Below, in pieces: positions 11,610-23,000 of a stretch of 64,000 nt of DNA. Each line of letters opens with the position of its first letter. Position 1 is the first letter of the stretch. The notes beneath the pieces were generated by a model that saw only the letters and a list, made by a program, of their open reading frames with translations, did not search any database and was not told the DNA's origin. The stretch lies in assembly GCF_003473485.1 (NCBI RefSeq), contig NC_053043.1:19780001-19844000 (forward strand), in the 5' to 3' direction. This DNA is from Medicago truncatula. Lineage: Eukaryota > Streptophyta > Magnoliopsida > Fabales > Fabaceae. The position numbers were made by a program, and so were the translations under genes.

Positions 11610-12850
11610 GGCTTAAATATGTTTTTGGTCCCTGCAAATATAACTCATTTGGGTTTTGGTCCTGGTAAAATTATTTTTTGAAATCCATCCCTGCAAATTT
11701 TTTTGTTTTAAAAATAGTCGCTAGACTCACTTTCTTGCTTATTTGGCAAGTTTTTGCTTAGATGTCACATGTTGACTGTATCATTTTGTACAAGTGGATT
11801 TTAATTTAAGTTAAATATATATAAAATAAATCAATAAATCTATAAATATTTTGTTTTTTATTAATTTCCTCTTCTTCTTTTTTTTTATATTAATTTCCTC
11901 TTCTTGTTTTGCTGCATTTATCTCAACTTCTTCTTCTTCCCCTTCCATGGCATCAACATCCACAACAACACAACAACAATTCTTCCATTCTCAAATCAAC
12001 CCATTATTCATACACTCACTATTACAAAGATCCCAAATCAAATTCATCAAAATACATCCTCATTGTTCTCAGTTGCTACCCTCCTTCCATCAATTGCTTC
12101 TCCATCTTCAAAACCTGCAGATCTACTATCACTGTTTCTGGGTAATTTTTTCAGGTTCGAGTTGAGTATTTGAAGGTGGTGGTGGCTTCATATTCAGAGA
12201 GAAGAAGCGCCACTATAGCCTCTGTTACCGAACAGAGGCTATAGTGGCAGCGGCGGTGTTACGACAGCATGGTGAAACAAGGGGTGATGAACCCAAACCT
12301 CTTTTTATTGTCGAACCATTTAACCGTCCAGTTAATTTTGACCTGCTAATGATTCTCACACAAACCCTTAAATGCAAGGCAGCAACCAATTCACTCTACC
12401 TCTCTTCTAAGGCCAAATTTCAAGATAAAATTTTTGTGAGAGAATGATTCTGACATTGTTTTGGATCAATTTTTCGTGTTGAATTTTTGGGTTTTAGTGA
12501 TTGAATTCATTGTTGAAGAATGGGGTTGGATGAAGAATATATACAAACTCTAATTTCCAATTGAAAACTATAATTAAAATAAATCAAAAATTATTTTATG
12601 TATTTTTTATTTCTAAAAATGTTTTTTAAATATGTTAAATGACATAATTGCCACCTTGACGACACGTGGCCAACTTTACACAGTCAGCATCTGTCACATA
12701 GACTGAATTGTCCCAAATAAACAAGAAATTGGACATAGGGACTATTTTAAAAAACAAAAAATTTTGCAGGGATTGATTTCAATTTTTTTTTTACCAGGGA
12801 CCAAAACCCAAATGAGCCATATTTACAGGGACCAAAAACATATTTTAGCC
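11610..12850. mobile_element. Mutator-like element with gene-like cargo (candidate Pack-MULE), 9-bp target-site duplication
   Basis: The terminal inverted repeats begin GGCTTAAATATGTTTTTGG and the exact 9-bp repeat ATATTTATA flanks the element (11601-11609 and 12851-12859). It is about 1.24 kb long and has no transposase. Between 11947 and 12170 it carries a Ser/Thr-rich stretch resembling the N-terminus of an organelle-targeted protein, with a frame change inside, and a second open stretch lies at 12244-12447. I could not identify a parent gene. A perfect 18-bp hairpin lies at 12209-12248. Confidence 0.85.
12209..12248. repeat. Perfect hairpin, 18-bp arms and 4-nt loop
   Basis: GCCACTATAGCCTCTGTT is followed by four bases and its exact reverse complement. 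It lies inside the Mutator-like element between its two coding-like segments. Confidence 0.95.
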
Positions 12851-12998
12851 ATATTTATACAACCAATTACAATTTTTGGAATTTTTTACTCTTCTTGTTG
12901 ATAAAATGATAAAAACAATATAGACAAAAAAAGAAGAGAGAATAAGAAAGATGATTGTTTAAAAGTTGTTTATAAATATCATTTGAGTTTAATTATGG

Positions 12999-13461
12999 TG
13001 CACTGACTGTGTAAAGCAAGATTACTGTGTAAAGTAAGATTACACAGTCATCAAATAGGAATGTGCCACATCATTTACTCATAAGTTGTGTTATTTAATT
13101 TATAAAAAAATCTTAAAATTAATTTTGCTATTTTTCCTTCGTGCCTCAACATAGTTCCCCTTTCTCCTTCATTTTCATAACCGCTCTGTACTTGATTCAC
13201 GACAAACGAAACTGCAACTCTCTGTTGCATCCTTCCGTTTCTTATTGAAGGTATGGAATATCGCTAATCTCCACTCTCTTCACAATCTTTGTTTTTTGGT
13301 TAATCATATCCACGTATCAAATTCCCATCGTTCAGTTCTTAGGAAAAATAGCAAAATTAATTTTAGGTTTTTTTATAAATTAAATAAAACAACTTATGAG
13401 TAAATGATGTGGGACATTCCTATTAGATGACTGTGTGATCTTGCTTTACACGGTCAGTGCA
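12999..13461. mobile_element. Terminal-inverted-repeat element, about 460 bp
   Basis: TGCACTGACTGTGTAAAGCAAG at the left is matched by its inverted counterpart at 13440-13461. The inverted similarity runs inward for well over 100 bp to either side of a 200-bp centre. No clear target-site duplication was seen, so the superfamily is uncertain. Confidence 0.7.
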
Positions 13462-13711
13462 TATCATTTTTGTTTTAATAAATAGAAATAACATAAGCAA
13501 CTCATAAAACATTAAAGATTAACGTAATTGTACTTTTGATCAACTTATTTTCATTATTTTGTTGATTTTGTCCCTATTTTAAAATTTGAGGCGTTGGTAT
13601 CCATGAAATATTTTGTCTAAAATAAGGTGAAATGACATGTTTTAAACTTTTAAATGAATTTTTTTTAAGGAAGTTTCTTACGATTTCATCAATGTTGAAT
13701 TTTTCCATCAT

Positions 13712-13918
13712 TTTTTTAAAACTCGATATCCGATCCAAGTGTCAACTAATTCGAGGGGACCAATCTCACCGCCCACTTGTGGGCCCCCTTTCTAAGTGAG
13801 AGCAAGACTCTGTATGGACTTGCCCACCGAAATTAGCATTAGAGGGAATCGAACCTGAGACCTTGAGAGGAGCGCACTCCAAGATCCCAAGCCAACCACT
13901 AGGGCAACCCAGATGGGT
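13712..13918 (-). mobile_element. Au-type tRNA-derived SINE, minus strand
   Basis: The minus strand reads CCCTAGTGGTTGGCTTGGG (A box) and GGTTCGATTCC (B box), then the Au-type body with GTGGGCGGTGAGATTGGTCC and a terminal ATCGAGTTTT before the A tail. Imperfect duplicates of about 16 bp, with core TTTTTCATCAT, flank it. The same family is found on the + strand at 59033. Confidence 0.8.
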
Positions 13919-14789
13919 TGATTTTTTCATCATTAGATCATATACCATGTCATTTAAAACACATCTCATCACTTTTAGTTCAAAAATATGATGGAGTGAC
14001 CAAAACTGTTAAAATTTAACATAAGGTACCAAATCTACAAAATAGTTAAAACAGAGGGACCAAAATTACAATTAAGTCTAAAAATTTTACGCTATAAAGG
14101 TAATAATAAAAGGGGTCTTGTTAATAAGTGCCCCGGGCACTGGTTAAAAAATCCAAAAGTAGAAAAACTATTTTGGAAATATAAACTGTTACTTTTGATG
14201 AACTAATTATTACACCACTTTTTAATAAAATCTTACATCTCTTAGCTTCTTAACCAATGTCCCGAGAGTACCGATTAACATTCTCCTAATAAAAATTATG
14301 AAAGTAACAATATTTTTTTCCCCAACTTAAAATGAGGAAATACTTCTTAGGTTCGATTATACCCGCAAGTTTCCTTGCTTTAAAATTAGAAAAGGGTTCA
14401 TCGGAGTGAATACATTTGTTTATCCTTAAATTTTCACCTATTGATCAATTCATCTCTGAATTAATCGAGGTAGTTAGAACGTCTCTAAATTTTATAATGT
14501 TCAAGTAATTTAGTTTCTTCGTCAAATCTCATCGTTAATAATGTTGATGTATCACATTAACCTCTGACATGGTGTTCAAAGTCAGCTTCCACATTAACCT
14601 CTGACATGGTAATCAAATTTTTTGATAAATAAAATATTATTCATAATGACTATTTTGATAAAATAAAAAAATGAAGCAAATTTTTATAAATTGCGTCGAA
14701 ACAAGAAAATTTGTCTTTCAATTATATAATTTATTATCATATCAACCATTGTAAAATTATTTTAAAAAAAGAAAAATAAAAAAATCAAA

Positions 14790-15161
14790 GTTTAAATATG
14801 TCTTTCGTCCCTGTAAATATATGTCATTTGAATTTTCGTCCCTGAAGTTACTAATCCTTCCAATCTGTCGTTGCAAATATTAATCATTTGACTTTTGGTC
14901 CTAATTAAGTTTTTTTTGCCGAGGTGGGCTGTCATTAGCGACGTGGTGCCCATATGGCAAGTGATGATTGGACGAGGTGATTTGCTTAAATATGTCTTTT
15001 ATCCCTGCAAATATTAATAATTTGACTTTTGGTTCTAATTACATATTAGTAATTTCGGAGACGAAAATTCAAATGATCTATATTTACAGGGACAGATTGA
15101 AAGGATTAGCAACTAAAATTCAAATGACCTATATTTGCAGGATGAAAGACCTATTTAAGGC
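14790..15161. mobile_element. Mutator-type MITE, 9-bp target-site duplication
   Basis: Inverted termini share the pattern TTAAATA-GTCTTTC-TCC-TG-AAATATA. The exact 9-bp repeat AAAAATCAA lies at 14781-14789 and 15162-15170. It has no coding content. The termini are related to those of the larger elements at 11610 and 27459. Confidence 0.85.
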
Positions 15162-15313
15162 AAAAATCAACCATTGTAAAATCTTAGAGTAATATCAAAT
15201 CAATCCTTTGAGATGAACACGAGTCATCATTGATACAAAATCAAAGTTGTTTCATAAGCTACCAGATTTCGTAGGAATACTCGGGATCAAACTCTCATCT
15301 TTAACATTGCTCC

Positions 15314-18300
15314 ATGGAAATGGAAATGGAAATTGAGATGGAGATGGAGATGGAGATGAGAAGCACAGAAGACATAAACATAGCAACAGACATAACCCCA
15401 CCACTTACTCCACTCTCTTTCTCTCTCCACAACACCCATCTCCACACTCACTGCTCCTCATGTTTCTCTCTCATAACTCCACCTCCCATTCCCATTCCCA
15501 ATCCCAATAATCCCCCCATTCACTACTGCTCCCTTCACTGCTCCACCTCCCATTCCTCAATCCCCCTCTCCTCCGCCGAACACCACCTCCCTTCCTCCTC
15601 CACCTCTTCCCTCCTCCGCACCGCCCTCCGTCTCCTTCTCCACCGTCACTCCCATGGCTCCACTCGCCTCAATCACTTACTCACCAACCGTCATTTACTA
15701 ACATCTCAAAATGACGACGACGTGGCTGAGACTGTCCGCCTCGGAGCACTTACCATGGCCACCGCAATAGAAAAGCAAAACGGTTGCAGCAAAGACGGTG
15801 GAACTCTGGAGGAGGCCACTGTTGCTCTTTGTGCAGTGCTAACCAACGCCGTGGAGGTGCATGATAACGAAGGATGCGCACTCGGGATTGCGGTTTTTGA
15901 ACATGCTTTCTCTTGGATTAATCATAGTTGTTCCCCCAATGCTTGCTATCGATTCTCCTTCTCCAATTCTTTGCTTTCTCGTGAATCCAAGCTTCGCATA
16001 GCTCCATTCACTCAAAATTCTAAACAACCACAAGTAATTTTTGCTACTTTTGTGCAGTTTTTGCTTCTGTTATTTTCTAACATGATGTGAATTGTTTGTG
16101 TTTTGCAGCAGATAGATTCTGGTGTTTTTGGTAGCAGTAGTGAATTTGCACAAGGTTTGTTTCTTTTTTTATTACATTTATATTATATTTGCTACATAAT
16201 TAGTTAGGACTTTATAATAAACAATTCATATTTGTGATGCATTAACACATACACGAGCACGACACTCACACGTCAACACTGATAATAATTTGAGAAAATG
16301 AATTTATCTTGTGTAATCACATGTGTTAGTATTGTGTCGGTGTCAGACATCGGAAACACCTTCAATAAAAAAGCGTGTGTGTTGCAGAGTTTCATAAGCT
16401 ATTATTGTTTATTAATGTGTTAGTATGTGGATCGATTAATTTGAGTTTATCTACTGACATAGGTTTTATGAGACTGTTTGCGAGAACTTATAAACACAGC
16501 TTATGACATTCTTCATAAGCTATTTTGAGCTTATTTTCACAAGATAGCCTATGAAAATAGTTTATAGCTTACATGAAAAAAAAATTAACTTCTATTTATC
16601 TTTTGCTGTAAAAATAGCTTATACATAAGTGCTTATCATGGTATGTGCTTGTGCTATAAGCTGCAAATATGCTGTATATCCAAACAGGGCCCTGGTCTTA
16701 AATTTCCACTCTCTCCTATTTTGAAAAGTAACTAGTGGACTAACTTGATGAATTGAGAATAATTTAGGGACTATTCATTATATGTCTATAGTTTATGACC
16801 AAATTAGAGAGAGTGATATTCGATGGACCAAATTAAATGTTTACACAACTTTGTTCTATCTGATGATATGCTTAGATTTTTGGTTTTGTAAAAATTAATT
16901 AATTGAGGTGATTTTTTTGCATGAAAAAGAAGGACGGGAGATCTCTGGTCCAAAATTGATTGTGAGGAGTATCAAGAGAATTAAAAAGGGGGAAGAGGTC
17001 ACTGTAGCATATACCGACCTCTTGCAGCCAAAGGTATGCATCAAATTTATGTTATTCGTATTATTTTTTCATGCATAGGAACCGAGAGAGTGATAAACAA
17101 ACAAATACGAGTGGAAGAGGAGAAAGTATGGAAAGTGCTAGATGAGTTGAATTTATGCATTGAATTTATAATCTTTTAACATTCTGATAGTACCAAGCAG
17201 CAAAGGAATAATTATATGCTGTGGTAAACAGAAATAGCAACAGTGTGAATAGATGGAATGTTACAATGGCATATCAGATTTACTAGCTGAAGTGAGTTTT
17301 GGAGTTGGTTTTATTAAATCCTTGGATTATGGTATATCAATTTTTTTATCAATTGGCTCATGATGCTATTGGATGTATGTGTATCTTTGAGTCCTATTTT
17401 GGTTAGTTTTGTTCTGCTAGATGATTTCTCTATCACTGGAGTGGATGCTGATGTTCATGGTTATGTGTAGGAGCAATGGTTTGGTTTTGGTTTTGGTATT
17501 TGCTGCATTTATACAGATTTTGTATAAACTTTTTGTCATTACTTGCACATTTTGTGCTTGGATTATGCTCATAAATAAATTCATTTGTCTCTTCAAAACT
17601 AAAATATAATATAAACCATCAATTTGGTAAGTGGTAATAACAACATATGATGTTCTTATGATATATGCAGTGTATTATGCAGTGTATATAAATGTCCATG
17701 CAACATTTTTTTGACTTAATTTCATGACTTTAGACTTGGAATCTTGGACACCCCTGTTGCCATACAATGGGAAGCTTCACAATGTAAATGACTATGTTAT
17801 GTCCTCTGTGTTTTAATGTCCGTAGGTTGTAGCAATGGCCAATGAGCAATGACAGTGATAAATGAAGTTGTGGTTTTGCTGCTTTGTCTTGCATTATTAC
17901 TTTTAGGTTTTCCTTCATTATTAATACAAGGACGGGTTGGTTTGAATCCTGTATATTATGGTAGAGAAAATTAATGATGCTAGTATCTTACAGTGATGTA
18001 CGAGTCACAATTCGTGTGTTCATGACTATCCTGTAACTTGTCTCAATTTTGGACATGAAAACATTTTTTTAATGTTTTTGTGCGCCATACTGAGAAACCA
18101 CTTTATCTCTTTTTCAATGGATATTAGTTTTGTTTATCTTTCTTTGTTGTATAGTATCCCCTTGGAAAGAATATATCTTGAAAAGCAATAATTTCCTTTT
18201 AATACAAAATCTATCCATCCACTCGATATGTAGCATATATTACATATAATTTCCTGTTGTCATTGTATTTCAAGACATCCTCTGCCTGCCCATTTATGAA

Positions 18301-19794
18301 TGTAGGAAATTGTCAACTAAAAGGATAGTTATCTGCTAAATTATAAACATAAATGTATCCTCATAAATTAGATGAAATCGTACTCTTTTTTCTCACAAAA
18401 GTTTGTCTCCTATGAATTTTTCCTTCTTTCTCAGATCTTGTTTGAGTTCTTTCATTTCTTTATTGATATTTTATCAAGCTTCTAGTCTCAATTTGTATTT
18501 GGCTTTTTAGGGAACGAGACAATCGGAACTATGGTCTAAGTATCAGTTTATTTGTTGCTGCCAACGTTGTAGCTCTCTGCTCTTCACATACGTGGATCAT
18601 ATATTGCAAGTAAGACTTTGAGTTGATATTCTAGTTTAGTTAGGCCAGTTTTTCATTAAACACTTCATGGAATTTGTCAAAATAACGGATTTGTTTGCCC
18701 CAGATATGCTCTCTGTAATATGAATTTTCTGATAAATATTCGTGACTCGCCTAGAAGTGAAACTAATATTTTGTACTATTGTTCAGGAAATATGCGTTGT
18801 CTGTGGAGATTTATCTGGTTTACGTTCCAATTACAAGTTCTTCAGAGACATGACTGATAGAAGATTGACCGATTCCATTGAAGATGTTATATCAGAGTAC
18901 CTTTCGGTTGGTGATTCTGTATCTTGTTGTGAGAAGCTCGAGAAGATTCTCATTGAAGGTGTAGACGAGCAGCTAGAAGGAAAAGCACATTCTCAGCTCA
19001 CGCTGCATCCCCTTCACCACCTCTCTCTAAATTGCTATATGACACTAGCTTCAGCATATAAAGTCCGCGCTAGTGATTTATTATCTGGAGATTCTGAAAT
19101 AGATTTTAACCAATCGAAAGCTTTTGATATGAGCAGGACCAGTGCTGCATATTTTTTGTTACTGGCAGGTGCAGCTCATCATCTTTTCAATTCTGAATCA
19201 TCACTTATTGCATCAGTTGCTAATTTTTGGATAGGAGCTGGTGAATCTTTGTTAACTCTTACCAGAAGTTCAGGATGGAGTAAGTTTCTTAATGTTGATT
19301 TGGTCCTTTCAAACCTTGCTTCTGACACAAAATTTAAATGCTGTAAGTGGTCATTAATGGATACTTTTAGAGCATGTATGTTAAATGGTCAAATCAATAG
19401 TCAAGATTTTGAGAATGTATCAAATGAGTTCATTCATTCTGTCTCAGACATTACTCGTAATGTTTGGAGTTTCCTTGTCTATGGTTGCCAATTTTTGAAA
19501 TCATGCAAGGACCCTATCAATTTCGGTTGGGTAATGTCTAAACAAAATTCACTAGATGTTCGGGCTCATGATATCAAAACTGGTATGTGTTACACACATG
19601 AACCTGTGAATAGCATTGGTTTTCGTGGAGAACAAGATTACAATGATCATACAGTAACACATATTTTTCAGCTTGGGGTACATTGCTTAACATATGGAGG
19701 TTTATTGGCTTGTATATGTTATGGTCCCCATTCCCATTTGGTTTCTCAGGTTCAAAATATTCTAGATCATAAAAATGATTTTTTATTTTCATGA
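15314..19794 (+). CDS. SDG41: SET-domain protein lysine methyltransferase, SDG41-like
   Basis: Five exons: 15314-16033, 16109-16154, 16930-17033, 18511-18609 and 18787-19794. They join in frame to about 658 residues with GT-AG introns. The N-terminal part has paired cysteines (HCSSCF, HYCSLHC) of the split MYND-like finger found in SMYD-type proteins. Exon 1 carries the SET catalytic motif NHSCSPNA. Exon 3 carries EEVTVAYTDLL, and exon 4 the post-SET-like cysteine cluster FICCCQRC, with CVVCG in exon 5. Exon 5 supplies a long helical C-terminal region typical of the group. The enzyme should transfer methyl groups from S-adenosylmethionine to protein lysine; the target is unknown. The SDG41 assignment is from resemblance. 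The first codons form an ATGGAG microsatellite, and both exon 2 and exon 3 acceptors are tandem AG sites. It lies between the two thioesterase copies. Confidence 0.88.
16465..16690. mobile_element. hAT-like MITE in SET gene intron 2
   Basis: A palindromic series of AGCTTAT/ATAAGCT motifs runs between GAGACTGTTTGCGAGAACTTAT at the left and CCAAACAGGGCCC at the right. A diverged relative occupies 36975-37345. It lies wholly within an intron. Confidence 0.55.
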
Positions 19795-20569
19795 AGAATT
19801 TTGAGATCTGTATGCCAGTTTGTGAAAAATTTGTGTCAACATGAATTCAAATTCTTTGATCCTTTTAGTTCTATAACTGATTATGGTTTCTTTATCAAGA
19901 TGAAATCAACATGGAAGTTTTATTTGTAAGGGTTTGTTTTAGCTATGAGATGACAAAATTTTGGTAATTGCATCATAAGTGTTGGGAGTTAGTTTAGGAG
20001 TTAACCCCAGTTTTATTTTAAGGTTAAATGGTGCTTACCCCATGTCATTTGGACAAAATTTGGTTTACTCAGTTCGATTTTTTTTGGATTCCAACCTTGT
20101 AATTTAAAGATTCAATCAAAGAATCTTCAAATTACAAGGTTGTAATCCCAATTATATTTTTTTTATACGATAAAGCAAAACTCGTTCAAATGACAAAGTA
20201 TCATTTAACCCTTTGTTTTATTCATATTACCTTGACAAAATGTTTTCTATTTTTCTATATAATGTCCATGCTTAGTGTACAGTTCAGCTTTTATATGGGA
20301 CAAATGATATAAATGTTCATGTTTTGATAATGAGACAAATGACATAAACGCTCTTGTTTTGATGAATACAAGTGCAAATATTAAAAATTTATGAATTTAT
20401 AAAAAGAAAATGATTTGTTTTTGTAAAAAAAGAAAAGGCTTTTTGATCGCAAATATTCATAAACTAGTTTTAATAATTTGTTTTAAATTTTATTTACAAA
20501 GTTTTTTTTTTTTTATTAATGAAAAATATTAATATGTGAGTTGTTATATTTCCTCTTTTACCAGATTTA
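19795..20569. other. 3' flank of SET gene; MITE-like inverted repeat at 20020-20212
   Basis: Apart from the 3' untranslated region, the notable feature is a 190-bp inverted repeat. It starts AAGGTTAAATGGTGCTTACC and ends with its inverted counterpart before CCCTTTG. A poly(T) run lies near 20505. No gene is visible. Confidence 0.55.
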
Positions 20570-20587
20570 AACCTGGGTCTTTAATTC

Positions 20588-20719
20588 CCGTGAGCTTAGT
20601 TCAGTTGGTAGGGATATTGCATATTATATGTAGGAGCTGGGGTTCGAACCCCAGACACTCCACAATTTAATTGTGTGAGCTCTAGCCATTAGGCTACTTG
20701 ACAAAAAAAAAAAAAAAAA
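20588..20719 (+). mobile_element. tRNA-derived SINE with A17 tail and 16-18 bp target-site duplication
   Basis: The body contains an A box (TAGTTCAGTTGGTAGGG), a B box (GGGGTTCGAACCCC) and the terminus TAGGCTACTTGAC followed by 17 A. CCTGGGTCTTTAATTC is repeated exactly at 20572-20587 and 20720-20735. It belongs to the same family as the elements at 3330 and 52560, and is the most complete copy. Confidence 0.9.
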
Positions 20720-20808
20720 CCTGGGTCTTTAATTCTTTTAATTCAATAGTTCAATCAAGTGAATCAAAACCAAGGAAATTGTTTTCGCAAATCAACCCTA
20801 AAATTATA

Positions 20809-20951
20809 CACCCTCCGGTCACTAATATAAGCAAAAATCTATATTTTAGATTCATTCATTTAATGATGCACATAGTTTTTATTATAGACCACATACATCA
20901 TTAAATGAATGAACCTAAAAAGTAGATAATTAAATGAGTGACCGGAGGGTG
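20809..20951. mobile_element. Stowaway-type MITE
   Basis: CACCCTCCGGTCAC at the left is inverted at the right (GTGACCGGAGGGTG). Both ends abut TA (20807-20808 and 20952-20953). A central CATTCATTTAATGATG inverted pair gives a strong fold. It lies just upstream of the second thioesterase copy. Confidence 0.8.
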
Positions 20952-21197
20952 TACCTCACGAGACACGGTTTATACCTCAAGGTTCCATTTTCCACCAAAT
21001 ATCCACCCACTGACCCACCAACCCCAAATACTTGCCAAGAATCACTTTTGATTTCCTTTAATCCCTAAATTACCCTTTTAGTCAACAACTTTGAATGATT
21101 CCTCAATTATTAATCATACCACACTTTACAAAGCAACAAAGTACAACTACAACAAGAGATATCACAGACAGTTACATAATAGAATCCCCAAATCATC

Positions 21198-22691
21198 ATG
21201 GAGGACCATCAATCATCATCATTAAAACCAAAAGCTGCTGATTTGGATTTACCCCTTCATACATTTGGATTTGAGTTTAAAGATGTGTCATCAGACAAAG
21301 TTTCTGGCCATCTTCAAGTCACTGAAAAGTGTTGCCAGGTCAGGTCAAACCCTTTGTTTGCATAGTATTTTTGTCTTAATTCTTATAACAATTATTTGAT
21401 ATGATTCCTGAAAAATTAAGCATGTATACTCCTTGGATTAGGCATGATCCTGTGCAGGATATGCAACGTGTCCGACACCGACGCGATACTAACACATATC
21501 ATTACATTGAATTATGTTATTTTCTCAAATTATTATGAGTGTCGACGTATATGTATCTCTGTGTTGTCAGTGTTCGTTATATTAATTTTTCATATATATA
21601 TATATATATATGAACAAGAAAAAGTAGGTAATTAGGAGTGATTTGATTTTGGATGTTACAGCCTTTTAGTGTGCTTCATGGAGGGGTATCAGCAGTGATA
21701 GCTGAAGCTCTTGCAAGTATTGGAGCACATGTTGCTTGTGGGTATAAAAGAGTTGCTGGAATTCAACTTAGCATCAATCATTTGAAATCAGCAATGCTTG
21801 GTGACTTGATCTATGCTGAAGCAACCCCTTTAAGTGTTGCCAAAACCATTCAGGAAAGTGCTCCTCTTTATATTTTACTCAAAGTCTGACCAATTATTTA
21901 AATCAGAATTCGTATTCAAGTTTTTCCGAACGATTTATCTTTATGTGAAGCACACTAGATAATTGAAGACAATCACTAATTGGTTATGGTTACCATTTAT
22001 ATAAATTATCTTATTGGCTATGAACCACGGATATGGACACTGAACAAGACACTGACACTGCTAATAATTTGGAAAAATCTTTAAATTCAGTGTAATTATA
22101 TGTGTCAGTATCGTGTCGGTGTCGAACACGACACATGACGCCTAATCTGAATAGTATTCGTGCTTCATAGCTTATTGGTGATTTGGTGCATAATAATAAC
22201 AAACAGAATATAAGACATACTCAAAGATATTTTTGTAATTTTAATAGAAATCATCTCATATTTATTTTGGTACTTGGTTACAAGGGAAGGAGCTCAATGT
22301 CCGACTATTAAGTAAGTAAAACATGGCCAATGATTATACCGATCATGATTTGAGCTCAGCTCTTTAAACAATTCGTCTTTAACTGAAGTTCATTAATGAC
22401 TTGAGGATAATCGTTTGTTTGAATCATCTCATTGTTTACTCCGAATGTTGTGTTGAAATTCTTACTTGCTTACATTTTTTGGGGTTAGAATTGTTTGGGT
22501 GGATATGATCGTTATCTTACACTTCGATCCTGTTGCAGGTGTGGGATGTGAAAATCTGGAAGATCGAACCTTCAAACTCACAAAACAGATCATTGATAGC
22601 ATATTCTAGAGTAACTCTTAAAAGCAACATGCCTGTTCCAGATTATGCAAAAGAAGCTGCCAATATGCTGAAGAAGTATGCAAAACTGTAA
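21198..22691 (+). CDS. DHNAT: DHNA-CoA thioesterase-like, copy 2, with abnormal exon 2 donor
   Basis: Homologous exons lie at 21198-21338, 21662-21853 and 22539-22691, with lengths identical to copy 1 (141, 192 and 153 nt). Joined, they would give 161 residues with [19 protein letters not shown] (His53, Glu62) and a C-terminal AKL peroxisomal signal. The exon 2 donor, however, reads CAG|GAAAGT, where copy 1 has CAG|GT. The nearest GT four bases later shifts the frame, and reading through stops at 21887-21889, which would lose the last 51 residues and the targeting signal. Exon 3 shows no disabling change. Either a rare GA-AG intron is spliced, or the donor was lost recently. The role would be as for copy 1. 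Confidence 0.75.
22018..22170. mobile_element. hAT-type MITE, 8-bp target-site duplication
   Basis: The inverted ends are CTATGAACCACGGATA and its counterpart TATTCGTGCTTCATAG. The exact 8-bp repeat CTTATTGG flanks it at 22010-22017 and 22171-22178. Inside are GTGTCGGTGTCG motifs. Related sequence occurs near 10670, 16230 and 21450. It sits in intron 2 of thioesterase copy 2. Confidence 0.85.
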
Positions 22692-22834
22692 ATATTGATG
22701 TCATTACATTTTTTAAGTTAAATTCAATAGTGATTGGATTGGATTGAATAGCAAATTAAGGAGACATCATTTATATACGAATCATAATTCAAGATGTACT
22801 TCATGTAAGACTTTGTAGCTCTTTTTTTTTCTCT

Positions 22835-23000
22835 TTCACTACTGTAGCTCTTCATGTGACTGAAAGGTCACGGGTTCAAGTCCTTGAAACATCCTCTTGT
22901 ATAAAAAACAGGGTAAGACTGCGTACAATATACCAATAATAGTGGACCCCTTCCCGAACCCTGCGTATGCAGGAGCTTTAGTGCACCATATTACCTTTTT
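22835..23000 (+). mobile_element. TS-type tRNA-derived SINE
   Basis: The body has GGTCACGGGTTCAAGTCC (B box), GGGTAAGACTGCGTACAAT and CCCTTCCCGAACCCTGCG, the pattern of TS-type plant SINEs, and ends in a T-rich tail. The equivalent site downstream of copy 1 (about 8785-8800) lacks it, so it inserted after the duplication. Confidence 0.75.

Noticed and set aside
19574-19792. 72-codon minus-strand frame
   Set aside because: It is antisense to the SET gene exon 5.
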